A program made the position numbers and the translations under genes. Source: Bacillus piscicola (GTDB lineage: Bacteria > Bacillota > Bacilli > Bacillales > Marinococcaceae). Taken from it: a stretch of 64,000 bases of DNA. Numbering within the stretch: position 1 is the stretch's first letter; each line of letters starts with the position of its first letter. Below the pieces are notes generated by a model. The model made no database searches and had not been told where the DNA came from. It worked only from the letters and a program-made list of their open reading frames with translations. This document shows positions 52,820-61,402 of the stretch, one piece after another. The stretch is taken from contig NZ_JAJJJF010000001.1 in NCBI RefSeq assembly GCF_022458745.1, positions 744,001 to 808,000 on the forward strand, written 5' to 3'.

Positions 52820-53265
52820 TGCTCCATCAATTTTACCCGCAAGTTATGCATTCGTACCGCTATGAATTGAATAAGGACATGCATCTGGCGGCAGCTCACT
52901 TTATTCCTGCCAAGGCAGCTGGTAAATGTACGAACGTTCATGGCCATACGTATGTCATTAACTTGACGATTGCAGGCGATGCCCTGAATGACACCGGATT
53001 TTTAGTTGACTTTAAAACATTAAAGGATATCGTCCATAAACGTTATGACCATTCCCTTTTAAATAACCATAAAGAATTCGCAGATTCGGAAACAGATATG
53101 CCTGATTCGTTTCCTACGACAGAAGTGGTGGCAGGAACAATATGGCGTCTTATCCAGATGGAGCTGGATAAATATCCAAACAAACCGCGTTGTATTCAAG
53201 TTCTTGTCCGAGAAACACCGACGAGTTATGTCGTATATCGTCCTAAGGAAGGGGATTTTAGATGA
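52819..53265 (+). CDS. queD: 6-carboxytetrahydropterin synthase QueD
   Basis: QueD makes 6-carboxy-5,6,7,8-tetrahydropterin from 7,8-dihydroneopterin triphosphate. The 148-residue protein shows the zinc ligands (LAAAHFIP and VHGHTYVINL), catalytic Cys in GKCTNVHGH, and LVDFKTLKDIV with DHSLLN of the QueD/PTPS family. The ATG overlaps the queC stop by one base, and the stop overlaps queE by four, so the operon is tightly coupled. Confidence 0.95.
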   Translation: MLHQFYPQVMHSYRYELNKDMHLAAAHFIPAKAAGKCTNVHGHTYVINLTIAGDALNDTGFLVDFKTLKDIVHKRYDHSLLNNHKEFADSETDMPDSFPTTEVVAGTIWRLIQMELDKYPNKPRCIQVLVRETPTSYVVYRPKEGDFR

Positions 53266-53984
53266 CAAAAAAAATTCCTATTCTGGAGATATTCGGACCG
53301 ACGATCCAAGGAGAAGGAATGGTTATCGGTCAGAAAACGATGTTTATCCGCACAGGAGGTTGCGATTACCGTTGTGAATGGTGCGATTCCTCATTCACGT
53401 GGGACGGTACGCAAAAGGCTGAGCTGCTGACAGCTGAGGAAATCGTGGAAAAAGTCAGGCAGACAGGGGGAAACAAGTTTAATCATGTCACTATATCAGG
53501 AGGGAACCCGGCACTTCATCAGGGGCTGGGTGACGTAGTGAGCGCTCTGAACAAGGAAGGACTGCAAACGGCAGTGGAGACGCAAGGGTCTATCTGGCAA
53601 GACTGGCTCCTTGAAATTGACGATGTCACGATTTCCCCAAAGCCCCCAAGCTCGAAAATGGAAACAAATTGGGAACAGCTTGATGAATATGTGAGTCGTC
53701 TGGCAAAACGCAAAGAAAAAAGAGTCAGCTTAAAAGTGGTTATCTTCGACAATGATGATTTGGAATATGCGGAAAGAATTCATGGACGCTATCCACACGT
53801 GCCGATGTTTTTACAAACCGGTAATCCGCATCTTACTGCCGATGATAGCAGCTGGCTTCTTTCAGAGCTGCTGACAAAGTATGAATGGCTCGTTAACCAA
53901 ATCGTTTCCTCCGACCGGCTGAATGAAGTGAAAGTGTTACCGCAGCTCCATACGCTGTTGTGGGGAAATAAACAAGGAGTGTAA
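53262..53984 (+). CDS. queE: 7-carboxy-7-deazaguanine synthase QueE
   Basis: QueE is a radical SAM enzyme that contracts 6-carboxytetrahydropterin to 7-carboxy-7-deazaguanine. The 240-residue protein has the cluster motif CDYRCEWCDSSF (CxxxCxxC, about 31-42), GPTIQGEGMVIGQKTMFIRTGG before it, and SGGNPALH near 85. GGGGATTTTAG precedes the ATG, which overlaps the queD stop. queF follows three bases later. Confidence 0.95.
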   Translation: MTKKIPILEIFGPTIQGEGMVIGQKTMFIRTGGCDYRCEWCDSSFTWDGTQKAELLTAEEIVEKVRQTGGNKFNHVTISGGNPALHQGLGDVVSALNKEGLQTAVETQGSIWQDWLLEIDDVTISPKPPSSKMETNWEQLDEYVSRLAKRKEKRVSLKVVIFDNDDLEYAERIHGRYPHVPMFLQTGNPHLTADDSSWLLSELLTKYEWLVNQIVSSDRLNEVKVLPQLHTLLWGNKQGV

Positions 53985-53987
53985 CAA

Positions 53988-54479
53988 ATGACAGAGAGAA
54001 AAGACGTTGAAGATCTATCTCACCTTGGGAGTGAACAAACGAACTACACATTTTCCTACAATCCATCGGTGTTGGAAACATTTGACAATAGTCATCCGAA
54101 CCGAGATTATTTTGTTAAATTTAATTGTCCTGAATTTACGACACTGTGTCCGAAAACAGGACAGCCGGATTTTGGTACTATTTATATTAGTTATATTCCC
54201 GATGAGAAAATGGTAGAGAGTAAGTCCTTAAAGCTTTACTTATTTAGTTTTAGAAATCACGGAGGTTTTCACGAAGACGCCATGAATGTCATCCTTAACG
54301 ATTTAGTATCCTTAATGGATCCACGATATATAGAAGTATGGGGGAAATTCACCCCGCGCGGTGGCATTTCCATTGATCCATACGTGAACTACGGAAAAGC
54401 AGACACGAGATTTGCGGACATGGCTGCACAACGATTAATGTACCACGACATGTATCCGGAGAAAATTGATAACCGTTAG
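53988..54479 (+). CDS. queF: preQ0 reductase QueF
   Basis: QueF reduces the nitrile of preQ0 to the amine preQ1 with NADPH. The 163-residue short-type enzyme has the nucleophile Cys in [17 protein letters not shown] and the substrate-binding [29 protein letters not shown] precedes the ATG. It ends the queCDEF operon, giving full preQ1 synthesis; tgt and queA, which finish queuosine, are not in the window. Confidence 0.96.
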   Translation: MTERKDVEDLSHLGSEQTNYTFSYNPSVLETFDNSHPNRDYFVKFNCPEFTTLCPKTGQPDFGTIYISYIPDEKMVESKSLKLYLFSFRNHGGFHEDAMNVILNDLVSLMDPRYIEVWGKFTPRGGISIDPYVNYGKADTRFADMAAQRLMYHDMYPEKIDNR

Positions 54480-54486
54480 TAAATGA

Positions 54487-54522
54487 AACGCTGCAGAGCT
54501 ATTGTATCTGCGGCGTTTTTTT
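54487..54522 (+). terminator. Terminator of the que operon
   Basis: AACGCTGCAGA pairs with TCTGCGGCGTT (one G-U) around a nine-base loop, followed by seven T. Confidence 0.9.
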
Positions 54523-54624
54523 AATGCACTTGTAATGTTTAAGCAAAAGAGGGTAGGGAAAAGGGAATCAGAGTGGCAAGTTATTAACACGTTGTTTCCG
54601 AAAGCAAAGAGAGGAGGCACAGAA

Positions 54625-55653
54625 ATGAAAAGGCGATATGTTGGTGCGTTAATGATAATTTTCCTTTTCCTTTCCGGGTGCCAGATGCGCCTGGACGTTT
54701 TAAATCCGGCTGGGGATGTAGCGGCAGGACAACGAGATTTGATTGTGTTCTCGCTCGCGGTGATGATGATTGTCGTAATTGTCGTTGCCATACTGTTTAT
54801 CTGGTTTCTTTGGAAATACCGCGCTGGGTCGCCCATAGAAAGGAAAGGTCAGATGCTCAAGCATAGCAACAGGAAGTTGGAAATTGCCTGGACTGTTCTT
54901 CCTGTGTTATTGCTTGCCTTGATGGCAGTACCGATGTTGATACAGACATATAATTTGGAGACGAAGGCAGATACAGAGACAGATGCTATGCAAATCAATG
55001 TGACAGGTCACCGCTACTGGTGGCAGTTTGATTATCCAAACGATAACATCCGGACCGCGCAGGAATTACATCTGCCTGCGAATGAAGAGATAATATTTCA
55101 TTTGGAGTCATCCGATGTTATCCACTCATTTTGGATACCACAATTAGGTGGAAAAAAAGATGCGATTCCCGGACAGACGAATCAATTATACTTAAAGACT
55201 GGAGAACCAGGCATTTATGAAGGGAAATGCGCAGAACTGTGCGGTGCTTCTCATGCAGGCATGCGTTTTCAAGTCATCGTTCACGAGGAAGAAGATTTTA
55301 AAAAATGGAAGACAGCTGTCAAGAAGGAAGTGACGCCAAAAGAGGGGGAAACCGTTTCTCATGAAGGGAAACGAGTCTTTCAACAGAATTGCCTTACCTG
55401 TCACGCGGCAGACGGAACAGCTGTTCAACATACGAAGGGGCCTAATCTTACCCTCTACGGAGACCGTGAGAAAATTTCAGCTATTCTTCCAAACGACGAA
55501 AAGCATTTGAAAGAGTGGATACAGAACCCTGAAAAATTTAAACCGTCAATCGATATGCCCTCCCATAACAATTTAAGTGAGCAGGAATTGAATGCGCTCG
55601 TTGACTATCTACATAGTCTTCGTCAAGAAAATGTACTGGAAGGCAGGGAGTGA
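54625..55653 (+). CDS. ctaC: Cytochrome c oxidase subunit II with fused cytochrome c (caa3 type)
   Basis: Subunit II of a caa3-type oxidase accepts electrons through its own haem and passes them to the CuA centre. The 342-residue lipoprotein precursor has lipobox LSGC, two spans, the CuA ligands in CAELCGASHAGM (about 200) with the upstream His in SDVIHSFWIPQLGG, and a C-terminal cytochrome c domain with haem motif CLTCH and axial Met in PSIDMPSH. ATG at 54625 follows GAGGAGG. Subunits I and III follow. Confidence 0.95.
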   Translation: MKRRYVGALMIIFLFLSGCQMRLDVLNPAGDVAAGQRDLIVFSLAVMMIVVIVVAILFIWFLWKYRAGSPIERKGQMLKHSNRKLEIAWTVLPVLLLALMAVPMLIQTYNLETKADTETDAMQINVTGHRYWWQFDYPNDNIRTAQELHLPANEEIIFHLESSDVIHSFWIPQLGGKKDAIPGQTNQLYLKTGEPGIYEGKCAELCGASHAGMRFQVIVHEEEDFKKWKTAVKKEVTPKEGETVSHEGKRVFQQNCLTCHAADGTAVQHTKGPNLTLYGDREKISAILPNDEKHLKEWIQNPEKFKPSIDMPSHNNLSEQELNALVDYLHSLRQENVLEGRE

Positions 55654-55654
55654 C

Positions 55655-57571
55655 ATGTATTCTATCCCATTTTTCAATACAGAAATTAAACTGGCATCTG
55701 ATATTATATTTGGCTATATTACTGCTTTTATCTTAGGCGGTGGAGCCTTGTTTTTTATCACTTATAAAAAGAAATGGCTCATTCTCTGGGGTTGGATAAG
55801 AACGACCGACCACTTGAAAATTGGAATTATGTATTTGGCAGCTGCCTGTGCATTTTTATTGCGTGGCGGGTTGGATGCAATGTTTATGCGTATGCAGCTC
55901 GCGTTTCCCAATATCGATTTTTGGGTGTTTCAAGGGGAAAAGTACAATCAGATGATGACTACTCACGGCACCCTTATGATCTTTTTTGTCGTCATGCCGT
56001 TTTTGTTTGGGTTGATGAATGTGGCGATTCCACTGCAAATAGGGGCCAGGGACTTAGCATTTCCTTTTCTGAACGCACTCAGCTTCTGGCTGTTCCTAAC
56101 CGGAGGAATGCTAGTTAATATTAGCTTTCTATTAGGAGGTTCCCCGGAAGCTGGTTGGACATCTTATGCGCCGCTTGCGATTGATGGATTTACAGGTAAT
56201 ACAGGTAACAATTTCTATGCATTCGGCGTTCAAGTGTCCGGAATCGGAACAATAATGACGGCCATAAATTTTATTGTGACCATTGTAAAGATGCGCGCTC
56301 CGGGGATGACGATGCTGCGTATGCCTTTATTTACATGGGGGAGTTTTATCACGGTTATTTTAATACTATTTGCATTCCCGGCGTTAGCAGCTGCGCTGGT
56401 ACTGCTTACTTTTGATAATATTTTAGCAACCGATTTCTACACGGGTGGGCCAGGCCAGCCTTTGTTATGGCAACATTTATTTTGGATTTTTGGCCATCCG
56501 GAGGTATATATTATTATCTTGCCTGCTTTTGGACTGTTTTCCGATATTATCAGTCACTTTGCGAGAAAAGCTGTCTTTGGCTACATGTCGATGATCATTG
56601 CTCTTGGCTTAATTGCATTCCTCGGTTTTATGGTTTGGGTCCATCATATGTTTACCGTTGGCTATGGCGTAGCGATTAACGCTATTTTTGCCATCTCGAC
56701 GATGCTGATTGCGGTCCCGACAGGGATAAAAGTGTTTAACTGGTTGTTCACCATACGGGGCGGGTCTGTACGTTTCCCGACACCGATGCTATTTGCGTTA
56801 GGTTTTATTCCGACATTTGTTATGGGTGGTGTCACCGGTGTCATGGTTTCGATGGTCTCTGCTGACTATCAATATCATGACAGTTACTTTGTCGTCGGTC
56901 ACTTTCATTATGTAATGGTTGGAGGCACTTTGATGGGGATTTTTGCTGGTCTCTATTATTGGATGCCGAAAATGTTTGGTCTTATTCTAAATGAGACGCT
57001 TGGAAAGATCCATTTCTGGACATTTTTAGTTGGATTGCATCTTACTTTTTTTCCGATGCATCTCGCGGGATTGAACGGAATGCCACGTCGTGTGTATACG
57101 TATTTGCCGGAGGATGATTTATTCGGACTCAATTTCGCCAGTTCCATCGGGGCAATTATTATGGCCTTTAGTACCGCAGTTTTTCTATTCAATCTCATCC
57201 GCAGTTTCCTCAAGAAGGAAGGCGACGCAGAAGGGGATGCTTGGGGAGATGGCCGCAATTTAGAATGGTCTATCCCATCACCGGCCCCGGAACATCGCTG
57301 GAGCAAACTTCCTGTAGTAAGAAGCAGAGACCCTTTTTGGGCAGCAAAAGAACAACATCAAGGTCGGCTTGAGTATGAAACGGAAGCTCAGCCTTATGTG
57401 GAAGAAGGAAACACGATACTCCCCGTGTTGATCAGTGGTTTCTTTTTTGTTGCTTCTTTTGGATTTATTTTCGGTCTGCATTGGGTCGGAACTGCTGGGA
57501 TAGCATTGATATTTGCGACCATGATTGTCCGCTCGTTAACATTTGATAAAAACATTACGTTGTCACGGTAA
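55655..57571 (+). CDS. ctaD: Cytochrome c oxidase subunit I
   Basis: The catalytic haem-copper subunit, 638 residues. Key sites: a low-spin haem His in TTHGTLMIFFVVMPF, FGHPEVYIIILPAFG with the CuB His and cross-linked Tyr, VWVHHMFTVGYG with two CuB His, and VVGHFHYVMVGG with the haem His pair. Compared with Bacillus CtaD it has about 30 extra N-terminal residues including an additional membrane span, a feature shared with quinol-oxidase subunits. ATG at 55655 follows GGGAG. Overlaps none of its neighbours. Confidence 0.94.
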   Translation: MYSIPFFNTEIKLASDIIFGYITAFILGGGALFFITYKKKWLILWGWIRTTDHLKIGIMYLAAACAFLLRGGLDAMFMRMQLAFPNIDFWVFQGEKYNQMMTTHGTLMIFFVVMPFLFGLMNVAIPLQIGARDLAFPFLNALSFWLFLTGGMLVNISFLLGGSPEAGWTSYAPLAIDGFTGNTGNNFYAFGVQVSGIGTIMTAINFIVTIVKMRAPGMTMLRMPLFTWGSFITVILILFAFPALAAALVLLTFDNILATDFYTGGPGQPLLWQHLFWIFGHPEVYIIILPAFGLFSDIISHFARKAVFGYMSMIIALGLIAFLGFMVWVHHMFTVGYGVAINAIFAISTMLIAVPTGIKVFNWLFTIRGGSVRFPTPMLFALGFIPTFVMGGVTGVMVSMVSADYQYHDSYFVVGHFHYVMVGGTLMGIFAGLYYWMPKMFGLILNETLGKIHFWTFLVGLHLTFFPMHLAGLNGMPRRVYTYLPEDDLFGLNFASSIGAIIMAFSTAVFLFNLIRSFLKKEGDAEGDAWGDGRNLEWSIPSPAPEHRWSKLPVVRSRDPFWAAKEQHQGRLEYETEAQPYVEEGNTILPVLISGFFFVASFGFIFGLHWVGTAGIALIFATMIVRSLTFDKNITLSR

Positions 57572-57584
57572 GGAGGGATGCTTT

Positions 57585-58193
57585 GTGGACAAAGCAGGAA
57601 GGGTGGAAACAAGCAGCAAAAATGACTGGGCCGGATCACTCGATCGGTTTGGCATGTGGATGTTTGTCGGAGCAGAGACGATATTGTTTCTATGTTTTTT
57701 CGCCACTTATTTAGTTTCCAGTGTCAGTACGCTGGACGGTCCCGTTCCAAAAGAACTGCTTGAGCTGAAGTCTATTCTACTCCCAACCTTTTTGTTGCTA
57801 TCAAGTAGTTGGACCTTTTATCGAGCAGAAAAACATTTTAAAAATGACGGAGTACGGGGAACAATGGTGTGGCTTGGTATTACGCTCCTTTGTGCGCTTC
57901 TTTTCCTTGGGTTTGAAGCACATGAATTTACAAGCTATATAGGGAAAGGCTATACGATAACTACCTCGCCTTTCTTGGCTGCTTTCTATGTACTCGTTGG
58001 CACGCACGGCGCCCACGTCTTATTCGGTTCAGTCTGGATGATGCTGATTTTATGGCACTGTTTTAGGAAAAAAACCAAGTGGACTAATTGGAAAAAGTTG
58101 CAAGCATTCGCGATATACTGGCACTTCGTAGATACCGTATGGGTTTTTATCTTCATTATTGTGTATGTGCTGGGTTCACAAGGGGCGTATTAA
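57585..58193 (+). CDS. ctaE: Cytochrome c oxidase subunit III
   Basis: The non-catalytic membrane subunit III, 202 residues with five spans. Typical features are GMWMFVGAETILFLCFFATYL, GTHGAHVLFGSVWMM and YWHFVDTVWVFIFIIVYVLG. GTG at 57585 lies seven bases after AAGGAGGG. It ends the operon: a strong terminator follows, and the small subunit IV gene (ctaF) usually present in Bacillus is missing. Confidence 0.93.
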   Translation: MDKAGRVETSSKNDWAGSLDRFGMWMFVGAETILFLCFFATYLVSSVSTLDGPVPKELLELKSILLPTFLLLSSSWTFYRAEKHFKNDGVRGTMVWLGITLLCALLFLGFEAHEFTSYIGKGYTITTSPFLAAFYVLVGTHGAHVLFGSVWMMLILWHCFRKKTKWTNWKKLQAFAIYWHFVDTVWVFIFIIVYVLGSQGAY

Positions 58194-58208
58194 TAGAAGA
58201 TAAGGATA

Positions 58209-58247
58209 AAAAAACGGCGTTTGAGAATTCCCTCAAACGCCGTTTTT
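58209..58247. terminator. Bidirectional terminator after ctaE
   Basis: AAAAACGGCGTTTGAG pairs with CTCAAACGCCGTTTTT around a six-base loop, one of the strongest hairpins in the window. The stop of the convergent small gene lies within its arm. Confidence 0.95.
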
Positions 58248-58544
58248 CCGGGCGGCGGAAAGCCACGCTTCTTCTTGCAGTTCGTCCATTTTGCCATATA
58301 TCAGCTCGTAGCGTACACGGCCGGATTTCCACATTTTTTCCGTTTCGGATTGCAGGCGCTTAGCACTGCGGCCTGGGGCGTCTTTTAACGCGGCGGCCGC
58401 TTTGCCGGCTTTCTGTCGTGATGTGTGACCGTCTGTCGGTGCGGTAAAGAGTGCGGCGAGAAACATAATGGCAAAACCGAAACCGGCTCCGAGTAGGAAT
58501 GGTTGCTTGTTCCTCGTTCTGCCTGCTGATGTTTTTTTACTCAT
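58233..58544 (-). CDS. Small membrane-anchored protein, YtxH-like
   Basis: A 103-residue protein with an N-terminal basic stretch, one membrane span (about 16-34, LLGAGFGFAIMFLAALF) and a helical, charged remainder. This layout resembles the YtxH family, but conservation is too low to be certain. It starts within the end of the DUF948 gene (eight-base overlap), the same pairing seen for YtxG/YtxH-type genes in Bacillus. Function unknown. Confidence 0.6.
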   Translation of the reverse strand: MSKKTSAGRTRNKQPFLLGAGFGFAIMFLAALFTAPTDGHTSRQKAGKAAAALKDAPGRSAKRLQSETEKMWKSGRVRYELIYGKMDELQEEAWLSAARKNGV

Positions 58545-58989
58545 AATGATCGTCCTCTTGTTTTAAATCTTTCAGTGCTTTTCGTTTCTGGAATAGAAAG
58601 TAAGCGAGAGATGCCAATCCGTATACTCCATTTAAGTCTTTCTTCTGAATGAGTTCTTTGCCTTCGGTTGTGTTTTTCTTCATCGAAGCTGTTACGTCTA
58701 CCAACGAGGAAGAAAGCTTACGAGAAGCTTCCCCGGCATCGCTTAAAATATAGAATAAAGGGTTCAAGGTTCTAATTTTTTCATTTAAGTCCTCCAGTGT
58801 TTCACTGCTTTGATGAATGACTTCACTCGTCTCCTTCAACACCTCGTCTAGCTGGTCGGGTAGTTTTTCTACCGTTTCATTCACACCATGCAGTACTTGG
58901 CTGACATTATTAAGTGTTTTAATCAGAAAAATGACGAGAACAGCAAATGCAATTGCGACAATAAGTACTCCAATGCCTACTAAGTCCAT
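58537..58989 (-). CDS. DUF948 family protein (YtxG-like)
   Basis: A 150-residue protein with an N-terminal membrane span (about 2-22) followed by a long helical segment with heptad character (VSQVLHGVNETVEKLPDQL, then VIHQSSETLEDLNEKIRTL), typical of DUF948 general-stress proteins. ATG at 58989 has GGAGGG ten bases before it; the TTG at 59007 is rejected. It is upstream of, and overlaps, the YtxH-like gene, a known pairing in Bacillus. Confidence 0.78.
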   Translation of the reverse strand: MDLVGIGVLIVAIAFAVLVIFLIKTLNNVSQVLHGVNETVEKLPDQLDEVLKETSEVIHQSSETLEDLNEKIRTLNPLFYILSDAGEASRKLSSSLVDVTASMKKNTTEGKELIQKKDLNGVYGLASLAYFLFQKRKALKDLKQEDDHYE

Positions 58990-59123
58990 AAAATCATATC
59001 CCTCCAACTGTTTTTTGCTTAATGGTTACTACATTTCGTTAAGACAAGGATTCGACAAAAAACAGGCAAACCCTGCCGTAAATAACAATTCCACTTCTCA
59101 AGCTTATTCAAACCTTTTTACGA

Positions 59124-59152
59124 TTGTCAACCTTATAGGTAAAGGCTATACT
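59124..59152 (+). promoter_or_regulatory. Sigma-A promoter of the fapA-type gene
   Basis: TTGTCA (59124-59129) and TATACT (59147-59152) with a 17-base spacer, 68 bases before the start codon. The rest of 58990-59219 shows nothing else. Confidence 0.65.
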
Positions 59153-59219
59153 AATAGTATAAGCTATAATATGTTAGATACGTCTGTGGATAAGTTTAAA
59201 TAATGAAAGAAGTGGGGCT

Positions 59220-61202
59220 ATGGAGCGTGTATTAGAATTCAAAGATGTAACCTTTGAGAAGGCAGTTTCTAAAGCAGAACGGGCTTTTCAAAAGTCGCGC
59301 AAAAGCCTGAAAATTGACATATTATCTGAAAGCAAAGGAGGACTCTTCGGACTTAAAAAGCAGCAAGTGACGATTCAGGCACGTCTGCTTCCGTCCGATG
59401 CCGAAAAGGTACCAGAAAGCGGACCAGCTGATCATGAACGTATTTTAAAAGGAAAAGCCTGGGTGAAGGAAGGTAAAATTCACAGCTGTGACGGCGAAGA
59501 GGAGTATCCGCAAATTGAACCGAGAGAAGGCCTTATCCTTCGTTGTAATGGGGAAGAAATAACAGAAACGACGAGAATTCGCGAAAGGGATGAATGGTCT
59601 GTAGAAGCTCTCGGGGAACACGTCGAAACATCGTGGAAAATATCAATTAGTGCTGATAAACAAAGTGCTGAATTACTCGTCACACCGGGGTACGTAATAG
59701 AGAGAACCCTACTCGACTGCCATCCCCAGGAGGTGCTTACACCTTGCATCGAGGAGCAAAAACAACTGCATAACAGCTTGACAGCAGAGGATGTTGTGGC
59801 AAAGCTAAAAGAGTTAAAAATAAACTATGGTATCGACCCTCAACAGATCAAGCTTGCTTGTGAAACGCTTGAGACAGATACGTTTGCTATCGCGCATGGA
59901 AAATCACCTGTTAACGGGATAAATGGGAAGCTGGACTACCAGGTGGAGATTAAACCAAAACGAATGGCTGCGAAAATTACCGATGACGGACGTGCTGATT
60001 TCCGTGAATCGAGTTATATACCTACGATTTTGGAAGGGGAAACTCTAGCTTATGTAAAGCCACCTACAGAAGGAACAGCCGGAATAAACATTCACGGCGA
60101 AGAAGTCCCCGCAAAAGCTGGAATACCGGTGGTCATTCGGACAGGGGACGGAACTCGATTTGTAAAGGAAGAACAAAAGATAATTACAGAAAAAGCAGGC
60201 AGACCTCACGTAGAAAATAAAGGGAAACTAATTTACGTTACGATAATGCCAAGCCTTGTACATCAAGGGAACGTTAATTTGGAAAGCGGCAACTTGAAAT
60301 TTGTGGGTGATATCCACGTACACGGCAATGTGGATGAGACGATGAAAGTGGAAGCAGACGGAGAGGCGATTATAGAAGGCCATGTCATAAATGCGACAGT
60401 TCGAGCCGGCCATGCTTTGAATATTACCCATAACGTCATTAACAGTAAAGTGAGCGCAGGAAATTACCATCGTTCCTTGCCAGAACTAGAAGAGCAACTT
60501 GTAGAGCTGTCTACAGAACTAACGCAGATCATTGCAGGCATCAGACAGTTGCAGCAAACATCCGCTGTCCATGAAAAGGCCGACAGTCAAGCCGGCTTAA
60601 GAACTTTATTAAACTTATTATTAAATAATAAATATAAATCGTTTATCCCACGTACGAGGACGTTGATGAAAGAAATAGAAAGAGAAAAAGAAGTCTTGGA
60701 TGAAGGATGGGTCGCATTGTCGCAGCAACTGTACCGGACTTTTATTATTTTACATAAGGATGGGCTGAGAAGTTTAGACGATTTACGTATTTTGAATGAA
60801 CAGATGCTGGCCCTTCAAGAAGGAGACGAGACGTTCTCTTTTTCCAACTCTGATGTGTCATTTGTTTATGCCATGAACAGTGAGGTGTTCAGTGCTAATG
60901 ACGTGAAAGTGACTGGAAAAGGCTGTAACCACACGAATGTCTATGCTGCAGGGAAAGCAACCGTAGCACGTTCCTTTATCGGAGGAAAGATTTATGCTGG
61001 TAAAGGCATCCAAGTCGGGGTGTCTGGTTCCAGGTCGGGAGTAGAAACCTTCTTGGAAGTACCAGAACAAGCTGAAATTCATATCGAAACAGCGATGGAA
61101 GACACGATTTTGAAGGTCGGAAAAAGAAGATATGAATGTACAGAAGAACTTCGTCATGTAAGAGCTCGTCTAAATAAAAACGGAGATCTGCTATTAAAAT
61201 GA
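59220..61202 (+). CDS. FapA (DUF342) family protein with Jag_N domain
   Basis: A 660-residue cytoplasmic protein. The first 60 residues (FEKAVSKAERAF, then ESKGGLFGLKKQQVTI) match the Jag_N domain, found in the RNA-binding protein Jag/KhpB. The rest is FapA/DUF342: a beta-helical core with VEADGEAIIEGHVINATV and ITHNVINSKVSAGNY, a coiled coil (about 420-530), and a second beta section (VYAAGKATVARSFIGGKIYAGKGIQ). DUF342 proteins are linked to polar localisation in other bacteria; role here unknown. Monocistronic. Confidence 0.8.
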   Translation: MERVLEFKDVTFEKAVSKAERAFQKSRKSLKIDILSESKGGLFGLKKQQVTIQARLLPSDAEKVPESGPADHERILKGKAWVKEGKIHSCDGEEEYPQIEPREGLILRCNGEEITETTRIRERDEWSVEALGEHVETSWKISISADKQSAELLVTPGYVIERTLLDCHPQEVLTPCIEEQKQLHNSLTAEDVVAKLKELKINYGIDPQQIKLACETLETDTFAIAHGKSPVNGINGKLDYQVEIKPKRMAAKITDDGRADFRESSYIPTILEGETLAYVKPPTEGTAGINIHGEEVPAKAGIPVVIRTGDGTRFVKEEQKIITEKAGRPHVENKGKLIYVTIMPSLVHQGNVNLESGNLKFVGDIHVHGNVDETMKVEADGEAIIEGHVINATVRAGHALNITHNVINSKVSAGNYHRSLPELEEQLVELSTELTQIIAGIRQLQQTSAVHEKADSQAGLRTLLNLLLNNKYKSFIPRTRTLMKEIEREKEVLDEGWVALSQQLYRTFIILHKDGLRSLDDLRILNEQMLALQEGDETFSFSNSDVSFVYAMNSEVFSANDVKVTGKGCNHTNVYAAGKATVARSFIGGKIYAGKGIQVGVSGSRSGVETFLEVPEQAEIHIETAMEDTILKVGKRRYECTEELRHVRARLNKNGDLLLK

Positions 61203-61251
61203 GAAAACGAGCACACTCTTGTTTGAAAGGGCAGGAGTGTTTTTCGTTTTC
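61202..61251 (+). terminator. Terminator after the fapA-type gene
   Basis: GAAAACGA and ACACTC/GAGTGT form nested pairings with TCGTTTTC (61202-61251), with T residues inside and after the stem. Confidence 0.7.
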
Positions 61252-61278
61252 ACAAGAACAGCAGCTTAAAAGATATTA

Positions 61279-61331
61279 TTGACATATTGTTTAAATTTTT
61301 CTACAATAAACTCAGACTGACTAGTCGGTTC
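61279..61331 (+). promoter_or_regulatory. Acyl-CoA carboxylase operon promoter and FadR-like operator
   Basis: TTGACA (61279-61284) and TACAAT (61302-61307), 17 bases apart. AGACTGACTAGTCGGTTC at 61314-61331 is palindromic around CTAG and fits the Bacillus FadR consensus TGAATGANTANTCATTCA at 10 of 16 defined positions. It covers the transcription start. The TetR-type regulator in the same operon is the likely ligand-responsive binder. Confidence 0.6.
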
Positions 61332-61402
61332 GGGTTGAGGCGGCTAATGTCAGGAGACGAACGAAAAAAATTACAGTGGAAAAAGGAAAGAGGGTGTCAA
61401 GT

